From assembly GCA_026391715.1 (NCBI GenBank), contig JAPLDO010000233.1, positions 1 through 64,000 on the forward strand: 64,000 bases of DNA. The letters run 5' to 3'. The translations under genes were made by a program, and so were the position numbers. The notes under the pieces are model-generated. The model saw nothing but the letters and a program-made list of their open reading frames with translations. It was not told the origin of the DNA and searched no databases. The first letter of the stretch is position 1, and the number at the start of each line of letters is the position of its first letter. This document shows positions 9,775 through 18,019 of the stretch, piece by piece. Source of the stretch: Bacteroidota bacterium. GTDB lineage: Bacteria; Bacteroidota; Bacteroidia; Bacteroidales; FEN-979.

Positions 9775-10022
9775 TCTTCAAGATTTTCGTCAATAAAGAT
9801 GTCATCAATAAGAAGTTTGTCATCACCATTCTCATGCATTTGCTGGAATGATTTTTCCCAACCCTGCCTGGGTTGTCTTACAGGTTTTAATATTATTCGT
9901 CCTTTTTCCAATATTAACTCGACTTTATCTTTGATTTCATATTTTTCTAACAAAGATTTTGTTAATCTGATGCCTTTTGAATTTCCGATATCAATAATAG
10001 ATACTTGCATATATTTGGGCAT
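9765..10022 (-). CDS. mazE: MazE-type antitoxin (AbrB-fold)
   Basis: About 85 residues from the preferred start MPKYMQVS. The N-terminal swapped-hairpin DNA-binding domain is plain: IDIGNSKGIRLTKSLL ... VELILEKGRIILKPV. The acidic C-terminal tail (DDKLLIDDIFIDENLEEW) is the part that normally wraps MazF. An open frame reaches to 10052, but the Met at 10022 fits the family and is next to a perfect inverted repeat that would be the operator. It precedes and overlaps mazF. Confidence 0.9.
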   Translation of the reverse strand: MPKYMQVSIIDIGNSKGIRLTKSLLEKYEIKDKVELILEKGRIILKPVRQPRQGWEKSFQQMHENGDDKLLIDDIFIDENLEEWK

Positions 10023-10044
10023 TATAATTACATTGTAATTATAA
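10022..10044. promoter_or_regulatory. Probable MazE operator: 11-bp-arm palindrome at the start codon
   Basis: TTATAATTACA and TGTAATTATAA form a perfect inverted repeat of 11-base arms around one central base, ending at the first base of the preferred mazE start codon. MazE-type antitoxins repress their own operons by binding such palindromes, so this is a natural autoregulatory site. Binding is inferred from position and symmetry. Confidence 0.7.
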
Positions 10045-10098
10045 AAATACAATTTAATTTATCACGGCGCGTCTTCTTTCTATTTTATTTTTATGACT

Positions 10099-10232
10099 GG
10101 TAACGGCTGAGTGTAGAAGTAGTATGGGATTGCGGGCTACAAACCTGTCTGCCGCCACCGAAGTTTGAGCGGAACAGAATGCTTGAATTACCACTGAATC
10201 CCTTATTATATATCGCATTTATTATCGGTTGG
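10099..10232 (-). repeat. attC-like cassette-end repeat E3
   Basis: The element runs from GGTAACGG to ATCGGTTGG. Its centre (ATTGCGGGCTA ... CTGTCTGCCG ... CACCGAAGTTTGAGCGG ... ATGCTTGA ... CCCTTAT) closely matches the centre of E5 at 16706-16780, although the arms differ. The arms pair only weakly (TATGGGATT with AATCCC). It lies about 130 bases beyond the flavin reductase stop; the DNA between (10233-10362) shows no gene. Confidence 0.5.
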
Positions 10233-10362
10233 TTTTCTTTCAATTTTGACGCATCAATGCACCAACTTGTAATAACCTATCTTAAAATACCAAAATTAGC
10301 TGGTTTATAAATATTCTTTTCCAATTTATTTTACTAATTGTATTGAAAAATTAGATGTGTTT

Positions 10363-10920
10363 TCAAAATTTCGGGTGCGTTTTCCCTATACTCCAGGCTT
10401 TTGCATACGAATCGCCCAATTGCCAGTATTTCCTTGTATTCATATCAAATAATATCGGGTCAATTTTCTTTAAATCTATTTGCCCATCGGTTAAAACCGA
10501 ATCATCGCAAAAAGTATTAACAATTTCTCCTATGAAAATATCATGCGATCCGTAATCAAGATGATCTATCAGTTTACATTCCATGTTCACTGCAAATTCC
10601 TCAATCATGGGAGCTGTTTTCATCACTCCGTAAAATGATGTAAAGAGTTCGGACTTGTCGGTGTTTTTCCCCGAAACTACACCACAATAATCGGTTACAA
10701 CGGTTTGTTTGGTCGAAGGCACATTTATACTAAATGTTTTATTTTCTATAATGCCATGCCCGCTGAAATGCACCTTTGCCATGCCCATACAAACAATGTT
10801 GGCTTTAAGCACTCCCACATGAGCCATGGTAATATAATTTGGTTTGCCATTAATAACAGTACCCACCAGCACGGTTGGCAAAGGGTACAAAGCATTTAAT
10901 GTACCTATTTTATTTTTCAT
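10363..10920 (-). CDS. Flavin reductase-like FMN-binding protein (flavoredoxin type)
   Basis: 185 residues. LYPLPTVLVGTVINGKPNYITMAHVG and the downstream KHFSINVPS-like stretch (FSGHGIIENKTFSINVPS) match the flavin reductase-like domain, a split-barrel that binds FMN and often serves as a small electron carrier or NAD(P)H:flavin reductase. KYWQLGDSYAKAWSIGK closes the domain. It begins only 7 bases after the nitroreductase stop, so the pair probably forms one transcript and may supply reduced flavin to its neighbour. Confidence 0.85.
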   Translation of the reverse strand: MKNKIGTLNALYPLPTVLVGTVINGKPNYITMAHVGVLKANIVCMGMAKVHFSGHGIIENKTFSINVPSTKQTVVTDYCGVVSGKNTDKSELFTSFYGVMKTAPMIEEFAVNMECKLIDHLDYGSHDIFIGEIVNTFCDDSVLTDGQIDLKKIDPILFDMNTRKYWQLGDSYAKAWSIGKTHPKF

Positions 10921-10926
10921 GTCTTT

Positions 10927-11439
10927 TTAAAATTTATTCCAATGTACTTTTTGCTTATCGTAGCGGCTTTTAACATCGTGTGTTTTTCCTTCAAAATGTC
11001 CGAAAGGAATTACCGAAACAGGATTTAAATTTGAGGGCAAATTAAGAAGTTCACGAATGTCGTCAATTGCATTTAGGAAGACAGCGCCCCAAACACCGCC
11101 CATGCCCTTGGCATGTATTGCCAATAAAATATTTTCGGTTGCAGCACAACAATCGTGAAAATGATAACCGATATTTTTTTCCAATTTAGTATCGCCGCAA
11201 ACTAAAATGGCTGCTGAAGCATTTTTTAGATAACCAACATTTTGGTTTAGTTTTGAATATTCCTTCATAACGCTTTTATCGGTCATCACTATAAATTGCC
11301 AAGCCTGTTCGTTCCCTGCTGATGGTGCATTCATGCCTGCTTCTAAAATTTCGCAAATATCGGTTTCCGAAATAGTTTCGTTGGTGAATTTTCGCACACT
11401 GCGGCGAGTGTTAATTATATTTAAAAAATTATTTTCCAT
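10927..11439 (-). CDS. Nitroreductase-family FMN oxidoreductase
   Basis: 170 residues, typical for the compact nitroreductase fold. The signature is the N-terminal NIINTRRSVRKFTNETIS (an RRSVRxF FMN-phosphate site), MNAPSAGNEQAWQFIVM, and the central helix region AATENILLAIHAKGMGGVWGAVF, with a C-terminal SVIPFGHFEGK. Such enzymes reduce nitroaromatics, quinones or flavins with NAD(P)H. The substrate is unknown. It sits between the serine hydrolase and the flavin reductase with gaps of 16 and 6 bases. Confidence 0.9.
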   Translation of the reverse strand: MENNFLNIINTRRSVRKFTNETISETDICEILEAGMNAPSAGNEQAWQFIVMTDKSVMKEYSKLNQNVGYLKNASAAILVCGDTKLEKNIGYHFHDCCAATENILLAIHAKGMGGVWGAVFLNAIDDIRELLNLPSNLNPVSVIPFGHFEGKTHDVKSRYDKQKVHWNKF

Positions 11440-11455
11440 TTAATTTCATAATCTG

Positions 11456-13132
11456 TCAGTCGACTAACTTTGTAGCCGGTAAAATCATTCCGTCAAATGT
11501 TGAATTTAACGACTCTGCTTTCCCTTCTTTGTTTAAAACGAATGAAATCTTACTGGCAACTTCCATTGCAAAATAATCTAATTCACCTGTGGGCAGCAAT
11601 TCGTATTTAGGCATATATGGCGTTAATACAAATAATTTGTCATTCTCTTTTATTATCTCAATTACGTAATTATTTCCAAAATCATATTTACCAGTCAATT
11701 TATCATAAAAGTCAGGATTAATTTTTATAGGAGTTTCATCTTTAAGTCTGGTCGCTTCAAAAAAATCACCGTTTTGATATTGAAATAAACGATCAACAAT
11801 TGAGTATCTGTCTGATACGAATTTAATTTTTGCATTCCGGGCCTTGAAATAAAATTCATTTTCAGAAATGGGGGTCAATGGACTTGCTTCCATAGCTGTC
11901 ATTTGTCCAAATAATTGTTTGTCTTTCAATGTTACCCATAAGGCCATCCCTTGCCCGTAATTATACCTGCCCACATATTTTTTCAAAATGTTTTCGCTAA
12001 CAATCGTGTCCACGCCAATACGCTGATTTTCGATTTTATCCTGGAGTATAAATTCAAATATTGCCTGACCATTTAATGTTGGATGAATACCTTCCGGTGA
12101 CGGAAGAGAGTTTAATAAAACACAAACGGTAAGCTTGTTTTCCGGCTGGCGTCCAAGAAATGCGCTAAAACCAGAGACGCCACCTGAATGTTGAATAAAT
12201 TTAAGTCCCCTGTTAGTAATTAAGAACCAACCAAACCCATAGTCAACCTTGCTGCCACTGTTTAAACCCGCCTGTGTGAAAGCTGCTTTTAAAGTGGCAT
12301 TTGATAATACTTTTTCATTAAAAATAGCCTCGTTCCATTTGTACAAATCCTTTGTGGTGGAATAAATACTTCCAACTCCCAAAGTCCACGACATTTCCTG
12401 AAAGTCAGCTTTCTTGACCTTTCCACCATTCATACTGTATCCTTGCGCTTCGTTATTCAATACAATATTGGTTTCGTAGATACCTGAATTTTTCATACCC
12501 AAAGGTTTGAAAAAAGTTTCGTTCAGATATTCACCTAAAGTTTTACCTGAAAGTTGCGCAACGATATAACCTAAGATAAAATAACCGGAATTGTTATACA
12601 GGTATCGTTCTCCCGGATTGAAATCGTATGGAAGTTTTTTAATGATATCAAGTAATGCCTGAGGAGTAACAGGCTTGGTCATATCCAAATTAGGTGTAGA
12701 ATTATAATCATGGATTCCGGAAGTATGCGTAAGAAGTTGATAAATCGTTACTTCATTTCCGCGTGGAAAATCGGGGATGTACTTTGATAATTTATCCTCT
12801 GTCTTTATCTTGCCTTCTTCCTGAAGTTTGAGAATAGCAACAGCCGTAAATTGTTTTGAAATAGAACCTATTTTGAATTTTGTATCAGGCGTAACAGGAA
12901 TTTTCTTTTCAATATCTGCATACCCAAATCCTTTTTGGTAAATTATATCTCCGTTTTGGGAAACCAATACAGAAGCTCCCGGCATTGTGTCAATCTGTAA
13001 ACTTCTAAATATGTGCGAAATATAGTAATCTAAGGAGGGTATTCTATTCTTTTCCTGAGCTTGCAGGTTAATACCTGCCAGAAGGTTAATCAAAATGATT
13101 GCAGACGAAACAAATCCAACTATTTTTTTCAT
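11456..13132 (-). CDS. Secreted class C beta-lactamase-like serine hydrolase
   Basis: 558 residues with a signal peptide ending around INLQAQ. The penicillin-binding fold motifs are present: S90-I-S-K93 (catalytic serine and lysine), Y179-N-N181 (the YxN motif), and HSGG in place of the KTG triad. Family members are D-aminopeptidases, esterases or carboxypeptidases rather than true antibiotic beta-lactamases. About 180 extra C-terminal residues form the beta-rich domain often appended to these proteins. It is followed at 16 bases by the nitroreductase and preceded by creD. Confidence 0.9.
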   Translation of the reverse strand: MKKIVGFVSSAIILINLLAGINLQAQEKNRIPSLDYYISHIFRSLQIDTMPGASVLVSQNGDIIYQKGFGYADIEKKIPVTPDTKFKIGSISKQFTAVAILKLQEEGKIKTEDKLSKYIPDFPRGNEVTIYQLLTHTSGIHDYNSTPNLDMTKPVTPQALLDIIKKLPYDFNPGERYLYNNSGYFILGYIVAQLSGKTLGEYLNETFFKPLGMKNSGIYETNIVLNNEAQGYSMNGGKVKKADFQEMSWTLGVGSIYSTTKDLYKWNEAIFNEKVLSNATLKAAFTQAGLNSGSKVDYGFGWFLITNRGLKFIQHSGGVSGFSAFLGRQPENKLTVCVLLNSLPSPEGIHPTLNGQAIFEFILQDKIENQRIGVDTIVSENILKKYVGRYNYGQGMALWVTLKDKQLFGQMTAMEASPLTPISENEFYFKARNAKIKFVSDRYSIVDRLFQYQNGDFFEATRLKDETPIKINPDFYDKLTGKYDFGNNYVIEIIKENDKLFVLTPYMPKYELLPTGELDYFAMEVASKISFVLNKEGKAESLNSTFDGMILPATKLVD

Positions 13133-13207
13133 AATTACTATTTTAAAGATTACTTTTTGAGTTCATTATCAATTTATTATGATGGATCAGCATGATGCCG
13201 CAGAACA

Positions 13208-14515
13208 TTAATTTTTATTGATTCCTTTCCAATCAATCTTTCTTGAGTAATACATTACGATGGTCAAAATGACAAATAGCCCCATGCTCCCTATCAATAG
13301 GGCATAATCTTGCAACTGAAGGATGACGAAAATAAAACTATAAAGTATTACTAGATTTCCGCTCACCAAATAAGCCAATTTTTTGTCTCTAAGGATGCTT
13401 CTTGAGTACCAGGTAATTAGCCCGATTGTCATTATACTTGCTATTAAATACGCGAAGTTGAAATATAACTGCTCTGATAACGATAAGAGCAGAACGTAAA
13501 AAATACATAAGGCAAATCCAATGAGTATATACTGCAATGGGTGGATTGAATTGTTATTCAGCAATTCCAGAAAAAAGAAAATCAGAAATGTAAGCGCAAT
13601 AAACAGAATTGCATATTTGATGGAACGATCCGTTTTGGTATAATTATCAACCGGAAGGTATAACATGACGCCAAATGCCGATTCATCGACTGAGAATGTT
13701 GAATTTAGCCATGATTGTGGATAGTTCCTATTTAAATGAAGCACTTTCCAATTTGCCGAGAAGCCAGTTGATTCAATTTCCCTGCTTATTGGTAAAAAAG
13801 CGCCATCAAAACTAGGAGTTGCCCATCCGGATGAAATGCTTATTATCGTTTGTTTCCCGACTGGAGTGAAATAGAGATATTGCGAACCTCTCAATTTTAA
13901 ATTTATCGAAAAATCGTGGATGTGATTGAGCGAATCCTGGTTATTAATTTGGATTCGGGTGTTGATTCCACTTTTAAAGATGTCAGTTGTCTCAACTCCG
14001 GAATTAAATGAATACTTCGTTGTATCAAAGTTAATGGTAACGCCATTTTCAATTCCGCGCAAATCGGTTATCCCAATCGAAATAAATGCTTCATTATACA
14101 AAATATCTTTTGACTGGATTGAAGGAAGCGATGGATTAAGGTCCGAAAAAGTTCCGTAAATTTCAATATCTGATGTATATACAACGGTTTCATACATTCC
14201 CCGGTATCGTTTTTCAGGCGCTAATTTCCCTTTAATATTTAGTTCCTCAGGAAGTATATGGATGTATTTTTTAGTTTTATGCACTGTCCCATTGGATTCT
14301 CTATAATAGTCCTCGTAGGGGATGGACACAATAGGCCCTGTTAATGTTTGAGCGTTGGCCCATTTGTTGCTTACCTCTGTAAATGCCTCTTTTTGTCGGG
14401 ATTGCCTTTCATCCACTAAGGTATTAATGATTAACGTTGGAATAAGAAGCAAGATAATCAAAGCTGTGACTATAAATCCTTTGATCGTAATCTGGTTTTT
14501 TGATTTCTCAGTCAT
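13208..14515 (-). CDS. creD: CreD-family inner membrane protein
   Basis: 435 residues. An N-terminal transmembrane helix (GFIVTALIILLLIPTLIIN) is followed by the CreD signature TLTGPIVSIPY, a large periplasmic region, and about six closely spaced membrane helices at the C-terminus. Length and arrangement match CreD, a cell-envelope protein controlled by CreBC in enterobacteria; its biochemical role is not established. It is first in a run with the serine hydrolase and two flavoenzymes. Its leader lies within repeat E4. Confidence 0.9.
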   Translation of the reverse strand: MTEKSKNQITIKGFIVTALIILLLIPTLIINTLVDERQSRQKEAFTEVSNKWANAQTLTGPIVSIPYEDYYRESNGTVHKTKKYIHILPEELNIKGKLAPEKRYRGMYETVVYTSDIEIYGTFSDLNPSLPSIQSKDILYNEAFISIGITDLRGIENGVTINFDTTKYSFNSGVETTDIFKSGINTRIQINNQDSLNHIHDFSINLKLRGSQYLYFTPVGKQTIISISSGWATPSFDGAFLPISREIESTGFSANWKVLHLNRNYPQSWLNSTFSVDESAFGVMLYLPVDNYTKTDRSIKYAILFIALTFLIFFFLELLNNNSIHPLQYILIGFALCIFYVLLLSLSEQLYFNFAYLIASIMTIGLITWYSRSILRDKKLAYLVSGNLVILYSFIFVILQLQDYALLIGSMGLFVILTIVMYYSRKIDWKGINKN

Positions 14516-14524
14516 TTTATTATC

Positions 14525-14633
14525 CGTTAATTGATAGTTGCCAATGCCTTGCCAGCAGCCGCCAGTGCGGGTTTTACTTGTTGCATCGTTGCTTTTCCTC
14601 TGTCGCTAATCGGTTGGGCAGGTTTTCCCTCAT
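14525..14633 (-). repeat. attC-like cassette-end repeat E4
   Basis: This spacer sits between the lipase-like gene (stop at 14639) and creD. CAGCCGCCAGTGCGGGTTTTACTTGTT ... GTTGCTTTTCCTCTGTCG at 14566-14604 matches 17875-17925 in repeat E6 closely, including ACTTGTT and TTGCTTTTCCT. The pairing arms (GCCTTGCC with GGTTGGGC) are short, so this copy may be trimmed. Confidence 0.5.
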
Positions 14634-14638
14634 TTTTG

Positions 14639-15913
14639 TTATTTTTTCAGAAACTGATCGAACCAATTTTTCGCATGTATCACTGAATATATGAAAGTTG
14701 CACGATGATCGGCTTTATCTCCTGCATAAACAGCGGTTGTGGGTCCACCGCCCAAAACTTTTTGAAAAGTTTCAGGAAGTCTTGCTATAAAAACCGGAAC
14801 CACCTCGTCAGAGCCACCATAATAATTATACAAAGGCGTATGACTGCGCCAGCGGTATGCCTGACTTTTATCTAAAACTTGCCAATATGGACTTTCGCAT
14901 GTGTTCCCGCTTGCCAGGAACTCAGGCTTAAGATAATCCTGCAGTTTGTCTTTGGTAAGTTTTCTGAAAGTCGCCCAATCTATTTTGCTGTTGTAAAAAT
15001 CGATGGATGCCTGAAGATACTCGGGGCGAATTGCCGAGGCAGTTAATCCAACCTGTTGGTGATAATATTCCTGTGCCTGAATCTGCAATGTTATACAACC
15101 CGGAAGATAAACAGCATCAATTGGTTGATAATTATTAAACCATCGGTCATACATTACAAGTCCATCTGCCGGAGCGCTTGCTGTTGCAGTTGCTGTTACG
15201 GTAATTCCTAAAGATTCCAATTTTTGCAGTAAGACCAGTGTAGCCCAGCCGCCCTGCGACCATCCGGTTAAAAATAATGGACCCTGCTTGATTTTTTTTG
15301 AGGTCAGGATGCTATTGGCTGCAAATAACATATCAACACAGGCCTGTTGAGCGCTGTTTAAAACAAGGTAGCTGTCGGGAAGGTCAGACATTCCTTTTCC
15401 AAAATAATCAGCGCATACAACAATATAACCCTGCGATGCAAACCGCGAAACTATGATTTTTGTCTCCATTGAATTTTCCGGGAAAGATGGCGCTTCGGTT
15501 TTGGAAAATGTTGTTCCATGTTGATACATCAACAATGGCATAGAATCTGAACCATTTTCAGGAATAGCAATTAATCCGGAAGCAACTACTGGCCTGTTGG
15601 AGAGTTCAGGTATTACTGAATTATATTTTACACGATACAATTTTACAGGATATGTTGCAGGCGGGAAACTGTCGTTATATGCCTTGGAACCAACCGTGGA
15701 AGTCTGTAAAAAATCTTCGAGATCTTTCTTGAAAACTTCGTTTAGTTTATGGGTGTCATAAGTTCCGATTAATTGGTATTGAACGCCGGACGATACTTTA
15801 ATATAATCATTGTCAGCTTGTCCGAAGGACTGCGGCAAGAAACCGATGATTAAATTGAAACAAAGGACACAAGCCCCAATTCCTGTTTTGATACTACCAC
15901 TTATAATTTTCAT
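14639..15913 (-). CDS. Secreted alpha/beta hydrolase (lipase/acyl-esterase-like)
   Basis: 424 residues with an N-terminal signal region (CVLCFNLIIGFLPQSFGQA). The nucleophile elbow is GWSQGG with Ser219; LLMYQHGTTFSK is the oxyanion strand and loop, and HRATFIYSVIHAKNWFDQFL carries a plausible catalytic histidine near the C-terminus. The architecture resembles secretory lipases and peptidase-like esterases. The substrate is unknown. It is a single-gene unit flanked by repeat E4 downstream and the group II intron remnant upstream. Confidence 0.83.
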   Translation of the reverse strand: MKIISGSIKTGIGACVLCFNLIIGFLPQSFGQADNDYIKVSSGVQYQLIGTYDTHKLNEVFKKDLEDFLQTSTVGSKAYNDSFPPATYPVKLYRVKYNSVIPELSNRPVVASGLIAIPENGSDSMPLLMYQHGTTFSKTEAPSFPENSMETKIIVSRFASQGYIVVCADYFGKGMSDLPDSYLVLNSAQQACVDMLFAANSILTSKKIKQGPLFLTGWSQGGWATLVLLQKLESLGITVTATATASAPADGLVMYDRWFNNYQPIDAVYLPGCITLQIQAQEYYHQQVGLTASAIRPEYLQASIDFYNSKIDWATFRKLTKDKLQDYLKPEFLASGNTCESPYWQVLDKSQAYRWRSHTPLYNYYGGSDEVVPVFIARLPETFQKVLGGGPTTAVYAGDKADHRATFIYSVIHAKNWFDQFLKK

Positions 15914-16102
15914 AATTATCAGTTTTGATGTTGTTTCATTGATAGAAAATTGTACAGGTTACCAATCTGACATTTTGTAAAATAATGGAAATGCATTTTT
16001 GTCGGTGACCATCCTAAGAAATAATTTCAATTTATATATTTGCCCTTTGGCCATTATTATTGTCGGGTAACGCAGGCGGGTTACCCTGCCCTTGTCCCCT
16101 AA

Positions 16103-16136
16103 GAACCGTACTTGATAGTTTCCCATCATACGGCTC
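16103..16136 (-). ncRNA. Group II intron domain V (catalytic core)
   Basis: Exactly 34 bases. The lower stem GAGCCGTA pairs with TACGGTTC and contains the AGC catalytic triad. The upper stem TGATGG pairs with CTATCA, is capped by a GAAA tetraloop, and is separated from the lower stem by a two-base AG bulge. All canonical parts are intact, unlike the decayed ORF beside it. Confidence 0.88.
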
Positions 16137-16182
16137 AGTCTCTCCAAAGGCGGATTAAACCACCCGGCAATTTACAATATAT

Positions 16183-16416
16183 TCAGTTCACAAATCTGTA
16201 CCTAAACCTTTTGACGAAGTAATTATCCCAGGAAGTATCGAAAGGATTAGCGTTTCCATTAATGAGCCGATGACGTTTGATATGGAAGTAGCCAAACATG
16301 CGAGGCAAGATAATCTTACCGATGTGTGTAATTTTGGTTTTCTCCGGTGATAAGAGTAACCCCCTTGTACTCGTATAAAACATACTTGCATCCTGTCTTC
16401 TTGCCATTTTGGCCAA
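16183..16416 (-). pseudogene. Reverse transcriptase/maturase fragment of the intron
   Basis: The frame reads TSTRGLLLSPEKTKITHI, which matches the segment after the YADD domain of intron-encoded reverse transcriptases (commonly RGLxLSxEKTxITHI), then FGYFHIKRHRLINGN, similar to the following FLGF-HIR segment. Everything upstream (RT domains 0-5 including YADD) and the maturase/endonuclease parts are missing. It cannot make an active protein. Confidence 0.68.
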
Positions 16417-16672
16417 TGTGTATCAACAACTTTCACATTTTCGCTGCATGACGGTACGTCGCCGGCAGTTTATATGTTTTCACCATACCACCAAAGCCGA
16501 CGCCTTTCAGAATGTTGTTCTGTCAGGGAATCTTGTTCCGGCAGCTTCACACCCCAATGTTGCCATTGACGCATGTGCCGGTAGGCTACTCATGATGGAA
16601 CATGAGATTAAATCACTCTTATAAAGAACGTTTAAAGTTATTTGAACGGCCTCGTGCCGCACTTCTAATTGA

Positions 16673-16802
16673 GCCTAACGATTGAGGCTATATGCAGTTA
16701 GGTATTGCGGGTTAAACATCTGTCTGCCGACACCGAAGTTTGGGCGGGTCAGGATGCTTGACATACAACCGAAACCCTTATTGCATATAGCCTTCGTTAG
16801 CG
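16673..16802 (-). repeat. attC-like cassette-end repeat E5 (after fic)
   Basis: This is the best-formed of the series. In the minus-strand sense, CGCTAACGA followed by AGGCTATATGCA pairs with TGCATATAGCCT, extra unpaired bases, then CGTTAGGC. The 3' core GTTAGGC agrees with the integron GTTRRRY consensus; the opposite core CGCTAAC is less regular. A 12-bp perfect stem, a bulge in one arm, about 130 bp total length and a position 73 bases after the fic stop all fit an attC-type site. Confidence 0.6.
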
Positions 16803-16875
16803 TTTCGTTGTTTTCTATTTTGTCGTTTCGCTTTTCATTTTTTTGTTGTGTCCTGCCCCTTTTGCCGTTTTTTCT

Positions 16876-17757
16876 TTAATCATTTTCTTCGTAATAATAT
16901 GAGTAGTCAATTCCTTTCATAAACATTTCGCGGTCGTTTATTTTAGTGGTAAGCGCTTTTTCCAAAAGTGTTTTTAGAACACTACTTTGGATTGGACTTA
17001 ACATCATTGCGTTCATGTAATCTCGCTTGCTTATTTTACTCCAATCTACGCATTTTTTGAGGCGTTTTTTTAATATCAAATCCAACCATATTCGGGCGCT
17101 TCTGCCGTTGCCTTCCATAAAAGGGTGTGCAATGTTCATTACTATATATTTGTTTACGATTTCGTCAAATGTAGTTTCGGTCATTGCTTCTATTTGCATT
17201 AATGTGTCGCCTAAAAAGCGCGATACGGCAAATTGAAAACCACCTTTTGAAATATTTTTTTGTCTGATTTGTCCCGCAAAATCATACAATCCGCCAAACA
17301 AATAAGCGTGTATTTGTTGCAAACCTTTAGTTGTGCCAACTTCTATGCTGTTGATAAAAGAACTTTCAAACATGGCATACGCTTTTGTTTTGCTTTTTCC
17401 ATCTATGCTTTCATCGCTGTACGTAAACCATTCTATAAATCGGTTTGCCTTTTTGCTCGGAAATTCTTTGCCTAAGGCAATAATACCGGCGTAATCCAAC
17501 ATATCGCTTAAATATCGTTTACCGTCGCTTGCTAAAAGTTTCAGTTGGGTAGTGGCGCTAACCAACTCGCTGGTTTCTTTTTTTATTTTGGCTTTAAGGT
17601 ATTTCCAATAGTTGCGGGTTTTGGTGTAGTCGTCTTGGTCGGTAAGCAAAGCTACAATATCCAACACACTAAACCACCACTTGGCGTTTTGTTCGTCCCA
17701 AACGGCTCGCACTTCGCGGTCGTCAAAAAAACGTATGGATATTTTTGTATTACTCAT
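16876..17757 (-). CDS. Bro-N/DinD-like domain fused to a Fic (AMP-transferase) domain
   Basis: About 293 residues from the preferred start [11 protein letters not shown] (an upstream Met lies at 17775). The first 110 residues ([23 protein letters not shown] ... [14 protein letters not shown]) resemble the Bro-N domain of phage antirepressors and DinD. The second half is a Fic domain: [22 protein letters not shown] and the active-site [12 protein letters not shown] (His about 211), which matches HPFx[DE]GNGR. Fic proteins transfer AMP or other nucleotides to target proteins and act as toxins or effectors. No separate antitoxin gene is adjacent; I cannot place a convincing S/TxxxE inhibitory motif. 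It is a single-gene unit flanked by repeats E5 and E6. Confidence 0.87.
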   Translation of the reverse strand: MSNTKISIRFFDDREVRAVWDEQNAKWWFSVLDIVALLTDQDDYTKTRNYWKYLKAKIKKETSELVSATTQLKLLASDGKRYLSDMLDYAGIIALGKEFPSKKANRFIEWFTYSDESIDGKSKTKAYAMFESSFINSIEVGTTKGLQQIHAYLFGGLYDFAGQIRQKNISKGGFQFAVSRFLGDTLMQIEAMTETTFDEIVNKYIVMNIAHPFMEGNGRSARIWLDLILKKRLKKCVDWSKISKRDYMNAMMLSPIQSSVLKTLLEKALTTKINDREMFMKGIDYSYYYEEND

Positions 17758-17834
17758 AATTTTAATGTTAACCATTCTGTCACGCTGTAATTATTCGTGC
17801 AACGTTATGTTAATTTTTATCTTGTAGTTGAAGT

Positions 17835-17990
17835 CTGCGGCGTCACGTTACAATAAACGCCAACGTGCCACCGGCAGCCGCAGTGCGGGATTTACTTGTT
17901 TTATGTTTGCTTTTCCTTTATCGTTTATAGGTTTGGTGAATGCCCGCCTCCGGAAACCGCCCGCAATGCCCGGCTGCCAGTTCGTTACCT
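17835..17990 (-). repeat. attC-like cassette-end repeat E6
   Basis: The left arm 17862-17889 (AACGTGCCACCGGCAGCCG ... TGCGGG) pairs imperfectly with 17960-17986 (CCCGCAATGC ... GGCTGCCAGTTCGTT), leaving mismatches and unpaired bases. The interior (TTTACTTGTT ... TTGCTTTTCC) is shared with E4. AACG and CGTT cores occur at the arm ends. It lies between the orphan sorting-domain ORF (stop at 18020) and fic. Confidence 0.55.
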
Positions 17991-18019
17991 GCAAGGGTTC
18001 ATTATTCAGTGTGTTTTGA

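Larger units (their letters stand above)
16062..16662 (-). mobile_element. Internally deleted group II intron
   Basis: On the minus strand the element begins GTGCGGC, the group II 5' consensus (GUGYG), and ends near CCCGAC, giving the usual terminal AY. At 16103-16136 lies a textbook 34-base domain V. At 16068-16094 GGGTAAC pairs with GTTACCC, a good domain VI. The interior includes sequence resembling domain I and a fragment of the reverse transcriptase. Only about 600 bases remain of the usual 2 kb or more, so it cannot move by itself. The 5' end is 10 bases from repeat E5. Confidence 0.72.

Noticed and set aside
16682-16879. 65-codon plus-strand frame across repeat E5
   Set aside because: It lies on the inverted repeat and is hydrophobic low-complexity sequence with no start context.
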